From Rhabditophanes sp. KR3021 (lineage: Eukaryota > Nematoda > Chromadorea > Rhabditida > Alloionematidae): a stretch of DNA of 64,000 bases. This document shows, in pieces, positions 45,484 through 57,552 of the stretch. Under the pieces are notes generated by a model, which was not told where the DNA came from, did not search any database, and worked only from the letters and a program-made list of their open reading frames with translations. The stretch is taken from contig CAUJLY010000004.1 in the NCBI GenBank assembly GCA_963281155.1, forward strand, positions 372,001-436,000. The letters are read 5' to 3'. The position numbers and the translations under genes are program-made. Position 1 is the stretch's first letter. Every line of letters starts with the position of its first letter.

Positions 45484-48400
45484 CTCCATACAGGTCCTGG
45501 CCGGGTGCACATTTGAAAAGAGTGACTAAACAAAATAATTCAAAATGTTATCGTTGAAAGTGTGTTGTGGCGGCTTTCAATAATATGTAGAAGAATGAAA
45601 TGGGTGGTGGGTGTCGTTGTATAAAGAGAGAAGAGGTGAATCGAAAAGATATTACATAAAGTGGCGTGAGGGAGCTTATAGATTATGGGGATCGACAATT
45701 GTACTTACTAAATCTACTCTTAATTTCGATGCATAATGAGGGACTATTTATTTGTTGCGCTTTTTATTAATGCCAAATAAACAAATTTAAATTAATTGGT
45801 TGATTGGATATGCCAACTGAAAACTCACAACTTATGGTAAACTTCTCCTGCCAACTAAATAAAAGTAGTGCAAAACTAGCTATCTGTCTATTGGCATATC
45901 CGCCTTACTCTGTCATTTATTGACACATACTTAAATCTCAAAGTGTGTTGTCTGTCTGGCACGAGCTTATTCAGCTTCTTACTGTAATATGGGAAATTGT
46001 AGTTTACAATAAAAATGTATAAATTGGATGTGGCAATAAAAAGTAGACGGCACATTTGAGTTTAAATGTAGTATGATAACAAGGCAATAGACACGCATCT
46101 ACTTCAAATAATAATAGAGAGGTACATTTTTAGTGATTATGATTTGCGCCTGTGTATGATTGTTCACATAGCATCACTAATATCCAGATGATTATTTATT
46201 ATGTTTATAAAATAGGAGATGGTGTGGGGGTGTGTGTGATGATGATAATTTTAAAGTCATGAAACGCCGCGGCATTTGAAGAGAGGCGATTTTAGATTAC
46301 TTGCAGTAAGAGGTGAGTGAGTGGTTGTTAATATTTAACATAATAAATGTAATTAAAATTTAGTAGTGAATGGTAATATGATTGAGTGAGGAAAAAGAAT
46401 ATGTAGATATAATTCTGTAGACTGCGTTGAATAAACAATCGTAGAGGGAGGTTTTTGATAAACTAGAATTTGGTGATGCCGATTTTTTGTTGATGATTGT
46501 GCTTGCACCTCTCTTTTCCAAAGGCAGAGACATTACATTTTGATATATTTGTATATAATATTGTATAATGGTAGTTAGTAGATTTTAATGTTATCAAGAA
46601 GACGCATTAGTTACGCATCAGCGATAGGCGCTGATCATCGAAATTTAGTTGGTGGCACTTTTTATCGCCAAGCCATATATTGACTAGTATATTTGTAAAA
46701 AATCAAACATACATCTGTCTACATATAATACTTTGTACAGATACTAGTACGGTGGTGTAGAAGCAAATAGGAAAATGATTGTGATAAAAATGAGAATATA
46801 TTATTTTGAAGGTATAGTGCTGATAAAGGTATATATACATTTAATGGCAACGTGATAGGAATGTTAGTTATATGGGTGTTTTGTTGTGAGGCGACGCATC
46901 GACAAAAAGAGACAAACGGCAGATTGTGATAATACAGAAGAAGAAGAATAATAGTTGAATTTTTTGATGGTGGTGTTTGTTCAAGAAGCATATATAGAGA
47001 CAAAGCATGACCAAAATTTGTGATTGTTTGCGCCACGTAATAAAAATACATTTGCTGAGGCATATATTCATACATTCATGGGAATTGGTATGATTGATTG
47101 CGATTCGTATGAGGGTTTAGCTAGACAGGAATAAAATTTGTTTCAAAGTAGTCAAATACTTGGAATAGTCAAAATAGTTGCATGGCAGCACGATGAAAAA
47201 GGAATACCTTCACAAAAGGAACAACAGCTAAATAAAGGAGAGTAACAAAATGAAAAGAAACACAATTGAAAGAATCAAAGGAAACTGATTTAAACCAAAA
47301 AATAAATCAAATGAAACGAGGAAGTGGAAAGGCAATAAAAGTTGGAACAAATATGTACAACAAAGTTGACTGGTAAATTAATAAATCACCAAATGAAGAG
47401 TGAATGTATTTGTAGATGGCATCGAAGACACCACCCAATATTTGCAATGCCATTGAATGTCACTCTAAATGCGCCTCTATTGTATCTACTATTTAGTATA
47501 TTTACTTTTTTGATATTTGCAATTTTTGTTTAAACTACTTGCCCAAGCGATAGGAAGATTCGTGAATGGTAGTATAATAATGATATGTCTAATGTGAATA
47601 GGTGATTGGCCGGCACCTGATTGAAGCAATTGGGTAGTTGTACATTAAGGGCATAGGATGAAGAGGATTGATGAGTGATTAGTAATGAACATAAAAAGTA
47701 AACTGCTCGCCATAAAGAGACGTAGGCGAAGGTAGATGGTGATCTCGCTAGATCGGAGGCAACTCGTGACAGACACTCTCCTCTCCAAATGATAAAACTG
47801 TTTTGGCATGCCGTAAAGGTTAAGCTAATATGGTGATTATTGTTTAATAAATGGGCGATCAAGTCAAAATAGCGTACCATTAAAATTGTATATCATTTCC
47901 ACAAAGCCCGTTTAAATGTTAGCCAAACAAACCAGTTTTTGCCACTTCATCATCCTACATTGCAAGGTATTAACAAAGATAAAAAGAAGTTAGTTGTCGT
48001 CTACACCCTAAAAGAAGTATTTAAATATACATAAATTAAACACATACACCAAACATAATCTTAACATATATATGATTGTAAATAATTAATTAAAAGTTAC
48101 TAGTAAATTATTATTACTTGACAAAGTAATAACTTAATACCTAATTGTAGTAGTGATAACTTAAATCTAAAATGAAACTAATATGACTAATAGGTACTAT
48201 TATGTGGATCTACTTAGGGTAATCAGGTAAAAGGAAGGCATATTTTGGAATTACATATTTGATATGGCAAAGATGAAACACCCAATTGTAGGCAGAGCCT
48301 TAGGGTTGTTTTTAGGAGGAATTAAGATCTTTGTCATTTTTAAATGTTGCTTTTTAATTGGTAAATAAAATTTGGCTGGTCATGTCTCGCCGTCTGAAAT

Positions 48401-51400
48401 GTTCTAAAGTTGGTAGTTTGACAAAATGGATACAATTTGGTGAATGTATAAAAATATACCTTCGAATATTATTGAACATTTGTAAGTAGAAATGGTAAGC
48501 CAAGAGTAGTTGATCAAGGAAAATGGACTTTAAGGGGAAGGGTAGAGATTGGATGGTGATGGTCCACTGATAAGGTATCAAATGGCACAATGTTCACCAA
48601 ATACATAAACTTTTAACCATCATCTACCACATTTGTATATACAATAATGTATATTGTCCGTAGTGTTGTCTTTGATCACTTTGAAACAAAATACCACAAC
48701 TACCACTTACTAAGCTTTTGAATGCCATAGTTGGCAGGAGCGATCTATATTATTGACACACACACACAAAACCAGTTATCGTCGTTTTGTATTTATTTAT
48801 GTATTCAAAACAAATATACATGTCCTGACTAAAGCTATAATCTGTAAAAGTGGCTGTAGTGATAAAATTTTTTGCTTTAATCACTTGATCAAATGGTATA
48901 GATGGGAATATATAAGTATGAATATATGTGGATGGAAACGAAACATGTTAAGGGTACGACGTGACTAACTTTAGAAGGATTCAATTGACGTTGAATCATG
49001 TATGTTTGTATATTGACATCTAAGAGTGAAACAATTTTTCGCCAATTCATTAAAACCATTAAAATAAGAAAATAAATACATCGAATGAGATATTATTAGG
49101 CGTAAGTATACGTGCATGGAGATGGTGATAGGACGTTTGTTGCAATGTGACGGCATGGCAACCGGTTGTTACCTGGCGATGGTTGGTTATAAAAAATGTA
49201 AATAATTAAAGTTAAAGCAGTGGCGTAAGATAAGACGTTGACAAAAAGATAGTGAAGATGATGAAGGCACGGTCTTGTTCTGATATGGCGTCCATTGCAT
49301 TCAAGAGCAAACCATTCCACCATCCAAAAATGATACACTTAACCACCCAAAACTACCAATATGTTGCCTAGTATGTGATGGCGCAATTTTGGTGATATCA
49401 GTAGAGCCAGGCATCATTTTTGCGATAACGGCCTCCGCCAAACAATGGCGTCCTACTATCTGACTATGGAGAATAGAGCTGTCTTTAATCATGGAAAGGG
49501 TAATGATATTATATAATTGCATATATTTTTAGTGGTATATGATAACACAACCCCATATACATACCACCTATGCATATTCATTCATATCATATTTTGAATA
49601 CTTATTTTGAAATGGACAAATTGATCAGGCAAAAACTGTTTGATAAGAGAGAATCGTTTGGTGCCAGCACACAAACTGAACCCTCCAAACACTACAAGAC
49701 CTAGACAAAGCAAGTGATGGTAAGACAAAGACCTTACATAAGAAATAATTCACCATTCCAAATGTTATCCCACATAATAACATGGCAAATGTTCTTTGTT
49801 TTGAGGTATTGTAAAGATATAAATTTAGCAAATCAAAAAGAGGGACGCGCACACACACGTTCCCAACTAGTGTTAATGGCTTATTGTTATCTGGTAATAA
49901 AACAATTTCAAATAGACGGGCAAAATTTTTCTAAACATACTAATTGTCACTGTCTAAATAACACACATTTTATCACTCAGGTCTTTTTGAGCTAAATATT
50001 TTGGCGTACTCAAAGTTTGATTTATTCAAAAGGTAATTTAACGCATATTTTGAATATTTTTTTCATTCTCCTCTATTTTATTGCTTTAATAAAAAAGGAA
50101 AGAGAAGATTTTGGATGGACATGAAAGTGACGGCACCGGGATTATTTGATAGGCATGAAGAATGGGATGATATAAAGGTAACTGATACACTTAAATAAAT
50201 ATCAAAATGGTAGTAAAATATTATGTTGAGAGGTAGTAAAAATACAAAAAATTTATTCGATCTCTCCAATTTTAATGACAATTGTTTCAATAAAAGTATC
50301 AATTAAAATGATTAGAAGCTAGTTTGGTGAGGAATAATGGTAAGTAATATGGTGCTGTGGTTAATAAGTATTTGTTGTTGATATGTGGATAAAAGAGAAA
50401 ATGATTAAGTGTACATGAAAGTTTAGATGCAAATAAATATTCAGTTGGAATGATATAAAATTAGATATAGACCTGCGCAATTGTGCCATTATACAAGTAT
50501 GTATTTAAATAAAAAGTGTATGACTTATCAAAGACATCAGTAGTCGCCTACATGATGAAGTTTGAATAAAAGGCCGTAGGAGAAGGGTGAAAGAAACACG
50601 GCTTTGCCCAACCCATTCATGCAATTTATTCTCTTGAAATATGAAAGGCACGGTTGTGACGTTGATTTTGGATGAAGTAAAATCACTAATACAAATGACT
50701 TATATAAATCAAGGGCGCAATTCAATACTTCTTACACTCTCTCCATATATGTCTAAACAAATTGTAATTTGGACGTGTTTCTGACTTTAGAATAAAATGT
50801 GCCATCATAAAAAATGGAAGTGCCATTATTGGGTGTCATAAAAATATCATATAAATGAATTCCATCTACATACAAACTGATTTAAACTGATATCAAATAA
50901 ATATAAGGTAAAGTAAACATCCATTAACTATTTCAGTAATTACTTTGCCAACCAAATAAATGGATAATAATATTTTGAAGTTAATACATTATACTACTTG
51001 ACTTGACTTAATTTGCATTACTTAATTTTACAATCAAAATATGAGCAGCCAGTTTAAATAAATAAAGTACTTATCAAGCATATGAAAGCGTAAAGATATG
51101 ATTTGTGGGAATGGATTGTAATGATGGGCAAAAGTATAACTTAGTATGCATTATTCATCGGCACTGATACTTTACAAGCAACAATTAGGTAAAGAGTTAT
51201 TTAAATGGGTAGATGTGATTAGTATGTCTATATTTTGGCATTCTATTTGTGACTAAAAATGAGGTGTGTGTTGAGAGAGAGTGTCGCAACTCGCCACACA
51301 ATAGAGGAATCTGTAGATTTTGATGAGTACCGTTGAAATTATGCACATCTATTCTTTGCCCATGAAGGACGCCTCAAGGACATGTGTTTAAAAAGAATGA

Positions 51401-52531
51401 AGAAACAAAATGACCAAAGCTAATACGATTAGGTGTTGGAAGCAAGTTTTCTTAATTATCTACCTATATATTTGTATATATTTTTGTTTGTTGTGTGTCA
51501 TTTTTGGCGTCGATCTTTTTCATCAAACATGCAAACATCATATCAGCATATGCAATTTTAAGTAACTATTTATTTGTTGGTTGCATCAAAAAGTGCACTA
51601 CCAACAAAAACAAATTAAAGACGTGCATACCACAAAAGAACAAAAGCCGGCACCTAAATTTAAACTGAATCCCTCTGATTGATAAAGAACACATGTGTAA
51701 TGAGTGTATGGATGGTGATGATATTATTATTATTTCGATTTTACATTGGCAGGAAAATATATGATGGGTGATATACACCACACATTTTGAACAATACAAG
51801 AGACAATTATCATCTATAACATTTTTACAATGACTTTGTTAAAAATCACATAACAAGAAAGCAGTATAAAGAGTCACAAAGAAGGGTGATGGTAGTTAAA
51901 ATAGGCTAATTGTGAGATGCCACAAAAATAATATGTCAAATAAATTTATTTTTGTCGTTCATTGGAGAAGAAGGATCGTGACCCGCAAATAAATATCAAC
52001 TTTGGTCAAGATCATTGTGGCAAAATAGATATTAATATGCATAGTTAGCAAGGAATAGTAGAAAGACAAAATATAAGAAGAAAAAGTATGGAAATAAGGG
52101 GATACGAATAGAGAGGACGGCACACTAAGAAATCATTGGCACCTCGATTGTTACATATGAAGAATAAAGTGTGGTGAAGTGGATCTTTTTATGTGATTGT
52201 TAAAGAAAGTGTGGTTGGTGAAATTGAATAAACATTTTTTAAAATAAGATTACAAATGATACATTTTGTCGTTTGGTTATATAAAATATAGGCACAGGCC
52301 AGACGTATGATCAAGATATGATAAGCTTTTCTTCTTCTTGTCTTGTTTTGTTATGAAATGATGGCACATACACACCTGTGTCTGTGTTTCAGGGCACAGC
52401 GGTCTTCTTTTAATTAGGGAAAATAGTGTATGATCTTGTTTCCTTTGTCAACCACATTATTCTTGAGTTATCTCTAGTAATTTGGTTTCGAAGTATTCCT
52501 AGTCATATCTGTTACTTATTAAGCATCTATA

Positions 52532-52595
52532 ATAATGGCACTGATTATAATAAAATATAATATTATAATTTGTTTTTTGTTACTTAATGCCATAT
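52532..52595 (+). ncRNA. Weak candidate miRNA hairpin with miR-228/263-like seed
   Basis: AATGGCACTG at 52534-52543 equals the first ten bases of the miR-228/miR-263 mature sequence, on the 5' arm as in that family. TGCCAT at 52588-52593 can pair with the seed region. The rest of the mature sequence is not conserved, and the AT-rich stem has several mismatches. Confidence 0.15.
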
Positions 52596-53703
52596 TTATT
52601 TAATTCATTTAATTTATTTCCTTTATTTTGTAGTTTATGATATGACTTGAAAGTGGCAAAAATTTGTTGATTATCACATATGTGTCAGATGAAAATGTTT
52701 TGGTGGTTGTATGCCCCCATCCACTGATGAATACATCTATATGTTGCCATCTTTTGTTGGCCGTGTCTTGACAATAAGCAAATCGAAATGTAAGTATTAA
52801 TTTGATGGCAGTTTAAGTAGAACACACTTTTTAAGATCAGTGTGCTAATTGAGGCAAGGAATGTATATATTGAATGTATTTACAAGTACCAACGCTTAAC
52901 TTGATTTAATAAAGGGCATCTTGGTGGAAGTGCCGTGCCACTTTTGAATGTTGATGAAGGTTAAGTGCAATGTATGATCATTTGTGATCTGTTTATAATA
53001 TGTAGCAAATATTATTTACATATAATATTTAATTAAACAAATAAAATATCTTCATTATTTATTTAAAAAATAAAACCCAAAGTTAATGTCAAATAACAGA
53101 AGGCACGATTGTTTTTGGGTAGACAATATTTATATTCTGAAATCAAGGGGAATAAATTTTTGTTTGGCAATGATATAAATATTATGTGAAAGTGCTTGCA
53201 TTACATTAGTAAATGTTTGTGAAAGGCATCTTTTTGTTTATTAAAGGTTCATGAATAGCGGCAAAATTAGTTTAACGAAAAGGTTTTAATGATTTGATTT
53301 AAAAGAAATCAAATTTGATCATTTTTTCTGAATCTGTTTAATTTCTTTCAAATATACAGAATAATTGTCAGAAATCATATCAACTTTAAATTAAGTCTAC
53401 TTATTTTTATATTTCCTGAACAATTGATGAAATTCACTTTCATAAATAGTAAAAAATTCTTTATTACGGAATAAATAAATGCAGAAATGATGCGTATAAT
53501 ATTTGTACGTTATTTGTTTTATTAAAGAGATGTGCAAAGGTAAAAGGAAGTAATCCAAACTACAAATAATAATTAATAAGGAAATTGTCCAAAGAATCCA
53601 AACTACAAAATCTACACAAATTTGTATTTATAAAAACGATAAGATACATTATCTAACTGATTATTACTTGAGTTTTTGTATCATTTTTGTTGTTGATATC
53701 ATG

Positions 53704-54476
53704 TCATAAGGAGTAAATTTTGGTGAGGTTGGTAGGAGTTGTTGGAAAGGAACGTTCAATGTGTGGTTTTTGTTTGTTTATTAGAGGCACTGTTACCGAT
53801 TTCAAAGTTGACCCATCATCACCTTCACTTTTGCTTAATTTGTTAGTTATAGGACAGTGCATAATTAGAATCAACACAGCAAGTAATAAAATCGCCAACG
53901 GAATGAAAATATAAGGAAACTGTTTATAGTCAAATGATGAATGTTCTAGGTGGCGGATGGAGTCGGTTTTGTTATTTTGATTGGAATCGGTATTAAATTT
54001 GGTGACATTGACGGTTGCTGTAAAACATTTTGCTGTAAGGTTCACTGTCAGTGAGTCCTTGTCTGCCAAAGCTTGTAAAACATCTATTGACTCCGCAGAG
54101 CCACATGGTACATTATTATAATAGACCGGAACTCTGCTGTAAATGGATGCTGATAAAGTAATTTTAGTGGCGGCAGTATTGTTTACGATGCTTGTAAAAT
54201 TCAATTTTGATGTCTATAAAAAATAAATCAAACCAGCTAAATATTTGAACTTACTAATTTTAAATCTTTTTCTATTAAAGACTCTCTAATTTGTGTATTT
54301 ATTGGGATGGTGTCATTTAACATAAATTTGAAATAGGCAGGTGGTATCAAGTGGAATTCTATGCAACCTTCAATAAATGTTACACCAATTAAGTTGATTT
54401 GAAGGTAATAATGGTGTGAAGGCAAAATTAATTGAGTAATAAAAAATAATAATAACCAATTTAACAACATCTTCAT
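53704..54476 (-). CDS. Uncharacterised type I membrane protein
   Basis: Exons 54476..54255 and 54213..53704, phase 0, 41-nt intron; 243 residues. I take the ATG at 54476 because it starts a signal peptide (MKMLLNWLLLFFITQLILP). The frame continues upstream without ATG. The ectodomain is about 150 residues with several Asn-x-Ser/Thr sites (for example Asn-Phe-Thr, Asn-Asn-Thr, Asn-Leu-Thr) and a few cysteines. One membrane helix (Phe-Pro-Tyr-Ile-Phe-Ile-Pro-Leu-Ala-Ile-Leu-Leu-Leu) and a 50-residue Ser/Thr/Lys-rich cytoplasmic tail follow. I do not recognise the family; a nematode-restricted surface protein is likely. Confidence 0.65.
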
Positions 54477-54559
54477 AGAATGATGTATTGGAGAATACTT
54501 ACACTTTGTGAATATATAACAGGGTATTTTCGGGATAAAGGGTTTATATGGACACAAAA

Positions 54560-55860
54560 AGGGATAATATCAATGTAATAAGGTGAACAATAATGATTAA
54601 GGTACAAGGAAGGAAGTACTTGACTAAAGATGCTTTCCCAAAACGGCTGGGTTATGGAAAGGGATTAGGATTAAGGACTAACTTATTATCACACTTAGTT
54701 TTAATGTCAACTACCAACATTACTCACAATACTACCTTTTAAAGAATTGTTAATGATATATGGGCAGTATCAGTATTTCATTTACAGAAGAAATCATTAT
54801 ATGATAAAAATATTTATTAATTAAAATATATGAAATGATAACCATCCTCCGCATTTGTCAATCTTGAATGTGTGCAAGGTCGAGTTTCTTTATGAGAACA
54901 TTTGGACTCGAAACGTCATTATGTTATTCTACTGATTTGTATGGGTAGGTTGCCTTTAAAGTGTCTTTATTCTTCCTTCTTTTACGTTTCACGATTTTCT
55001 TATCTGAGATCAGACATTTATTGATTATCCTAGGCTTCTGCCTTCTTCCTCACTTTACAAATATAATAATTTAGAATTCCACTCATCGCTTTTGAATGAT
55101 ATAATCATTTTTCAATAAATACATCGATGATTATAAAAATGGATCTACATATTCATTTAAGTTCCAATAATCGTTGTAAAACGGTTTTCATGCTTACAAA
55201 TTTTAACAGATAAAAACACCAATCTTATGTTATAGAAAGCACCAAGAGCACAAACTATTTGAATTCGTCTGTGTAATATATGCCGAGTGTGACGTCTTCA
55301 CTTGTCAATTGTAGCAATTGTAGCATAATACACAATGATTTGACTTGATACTTCAAGCATATAAACCCCCAACAAACTTCAAAGAAGCGTCTTTATCAAT
55401 TGTAGTTTCAGCTAAAATAAATTTAGATAAGAAATAATGATGAGAATTATATAATTACTTAATAAACCAAAGTATTCTTTTATGAAATTTTTATATACAT
55501 TCGATGACTATTTTTCTTATGATTTTTTCGATCAAGTACTGCGAATTTTTATTCGTCTTAGGCATCTTTAATTAATAGAGAAGTCGGTGTTTATCAAAGA
55601 ATGTATAAAAAACATTTTCAAGCTTACAACGACGTTTGGAACAAACTTTACTTAGAAATTGTCATTTGAACAATTTATGATATTACAAGTGATTACAAAA
55701 TTACTACGACGATAGATCTTCCATATTTTTCTAAATATTTGTATAGTCAACCGAAAATCCATGACTATTAAGGATTGACATAATCTTTTTTACAATACAT
55801 CCTGGAAATAAAATTTGTCTACCGAAATAAGAAGAGTGCTTATTTTGTAAAACTTAAAAG
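54560..55860. other. Intergenic, no gene seen
   Basis: AT-rich. A basic reading near 55000-55060 on the minus strand (Lys-Lys-Ile-Val-Lys-Arg-Lys-Arg-Arg-Lys) is too short to call. Confidence 0.4.
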
Positions 55861-55862
55861 TG

Positions 55863-56213
55863 ATGTCATCAGAGACAATTATGAGGTGGAGAATTTGCCA
55901 AATAAAGCACGATCTTTTTACAAGCAATAATACAATGGAAATTCTATTTGATGAAATGATTAAGAATGAAATTTGGAATAAGATTGGAGAATCAGAGTTA
56001 ATGGTGAAGAAACAAAAACTTGTAAAGAATAGATACATAAGTAAGCGCTGTGAAAAAACTGTTGCTAATACCGAATCTACTATAAGAACACGTAATGGAA
56101 TAATTACGCTTGCACTATTTAGAGGCAAAATATCTGAAATAAGTAACTTTGCTAGATGTCTAGTTTCTTCTGGTTTCTCGGAATGCAAAAGCAGAACAAG
56201 TAAATTAGAGTAA
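55863..56213 (+). CDS. Unrecognised open frame, possibly a transposon fragment
   Basis: 116 residues from the ATG at 55863, with Arg-Trp-Arg-Ile-Cys-Gln-Ile-Lys and a Glu/Lys-rich middle. The opposite strand is also open, which lowers confidence. No motif is recognised. Its neighbourhood has other element-like debris (56876-56995), so it may be a transposase or host-gene fragment. Confidence 0.2.
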   Translation: MSSETIMRWRICQIKHDLFTSNNTMEILFDEMIKNEIWNKIGESELMVKKQKLVKNRYISKRCEKTVANTESTIRTRNGIITLALFRGKISEISNFARCLVSSGFSECKSRTSKLE

Positions 56214-56875
56214 AGTACAATATAGTGACTAAAAAGACACAAAAATATTTTGGTGCATGGATACTAATTTACGGTTATCAGGAATTGAATCATGCTATTG
56301 TAAGATGTCACGGCATTTTAATGATTAGGATGTAGCTTTGTTTCATACTTAGACTTGCTGATGTTTAAATAACATAAAATGTAAAAATCGGTTGCCAACA
56401 AGTTACCTTCTTCAATGATCATAAGGTATTTAAAAGTAATAAACAATAATTTATATCTTAATTTTTTTACATGTTTAAAAATGTTTCTCAATCTATATTT
56501 AACACAAACTCTGAGAAAAAGTGTATTATTTATGATTAACATTACTTATTGATAATTTATATAAGAGCTTGTGTTGCCAAATGATAATAATTTTAGATTT
56601 AAAAAGGAGTTGCATTATTACTTTCAAAACCATTTTAATGCGATTTGGCCAAAAGATTGAATTCTGTTGGTAAACAATTGCTGTCAAAGGGATGCTGCAG
56701 AATTATTTTTCCGAAAGACCATCTTTAATTGGAATTTTATTAGCCAATACTTATGGGAAAATTGGAACAATAATTAAGACTAGCCGTAAAGAGTATTTTT
56801 GTTACCCACCATCTTACTACCTTTTTAAAGTAGTATCTTAGTAGTCTTTCATACTGAATATCCTTTCTTTTGCAC

Positions 56876-56995
56876 GACGTTACTGAATGCCGAAAAACAA
56901 GTCTTGAAAACTTGTGCAGGTATTAAGGATATTCGAAAAGAATTAAACAAACTGAGTGATTATATTAAAGCAAAATATCCCATGCACAGTTGAAT
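56876..56995 (+). pseudogene. Short coding remnant
   Basis: A 38-codon stretch reads Leu-Leu-Asn-Ala-Glu-Lys-Gln-Val-Leu-Lys-Thr-Cys-Ala-Gly-Ile and ends at a stop, with no start or partner exon. It resembles debris of a larger gene or element. Confidence 0.2.
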
Positions 56996-57109
56996 TTGTG
57001 TTTAATGAACTCCCTGTTTGAAGAATATCTCTCAACAATGAACAAATAATATTTTTTGCCTAGTTTTAACTAAGTATAGGTGCTAATGTAATTAAATGGC
57101 AAAAATATT

Positions 57110-57191
57110 CGCAACCAGCAGGATTCGAACCTGCGCGGGCAAAGCCCAATTGATTTCTAATCAATCTCCTTAACCGCTCGGACATGGTTGC
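57110..57191 (-). tRNA. tRNA-Ser (anticodon AGA)
   Basis: On the minus strand the 82 bases fold as a type II tRNA. The acceptor stem GCAACCA pairs with TGGTTGC and the discriminator is G. The anticodon stem ATTGA/TCAAT carries loop TTAGAAA (anticodon AGA). The long variable arm is GGGC-TTT-GCCC, typical of tRNA-Ser, and the T arm is GCAGG-TTCGAAT-CCTGC. A run of T follows within 10 nt (57101-57105 on the plus strand as A). No intron. Confidence 0.96.
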
Positions 57192-57503
57192 TTAACGCAA
57201 TATTTTGTAAATCTTCCAACCTAATTGACAATTTCAAAATAAGGCAAATAAAGTATTAAATTAGAACATCTGTTTATTATTGGTATTTATTTGATGTTTT
57301 ATCTTGTAGCACTGGTTGCTGCTTTTAAAATGAGCTTATCAATCAAAATGCTGCTTGAAACTATTATACATTGCTTCAGACCAATACGTTTTTAATTGTC
57401 TTAGTATTCTTGCTTAAAACTAATATGCTTAGAAAGTATGTAATACTACGCCTTGATTATGTTGCTAGATGTTTTCTCAACGCCTATTTAGATTATAGAG
57501 CAC

Positions 57504-57511
57504 TATATAAA
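57504..57511 (+). promoter_or_regulatory. TATA box of the CUB-VWA gene
   Basis: TATATAAA, 42 bp upstream of the ATG at 57553; position implies a very short 5' UTR. Confidence 0.5.
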
Positions 57512-57552
57512 GCATCCATTTTAATACTTACTCATCACAATTTGTTTTGACT

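Larger units (their letters stand above)
41300..53690. other. 12.4-kb gene-free region upstream of the FLYWCH gene
   Basis: I find no frame with motifs, codon bias or spliceable partners on either strand over this stretch. It is unlike the dense gene spacing elsewhere in the window. The sequence is AT-rich but not simple repeat, with islands of higher GC (42320-42440), a 16-bp exact repeat (42506 and 45468), a perfect 12-bp palindrome (42360), a short strong hairpin (46617-46635) and one hairpin with a miR-228-like seed (52534). It may be a regulatory domain, a very long 5' intron, or a set of non-coding transcripts. Confidence 0.5.

Noticed and set aside
47579..47660. TGATATGTCTAATGTGAATAGG resembling miR-50/miR-190
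   Set aside because: Partial pairing exists, but the stem is broken and the loop region forms competing small hairpins.
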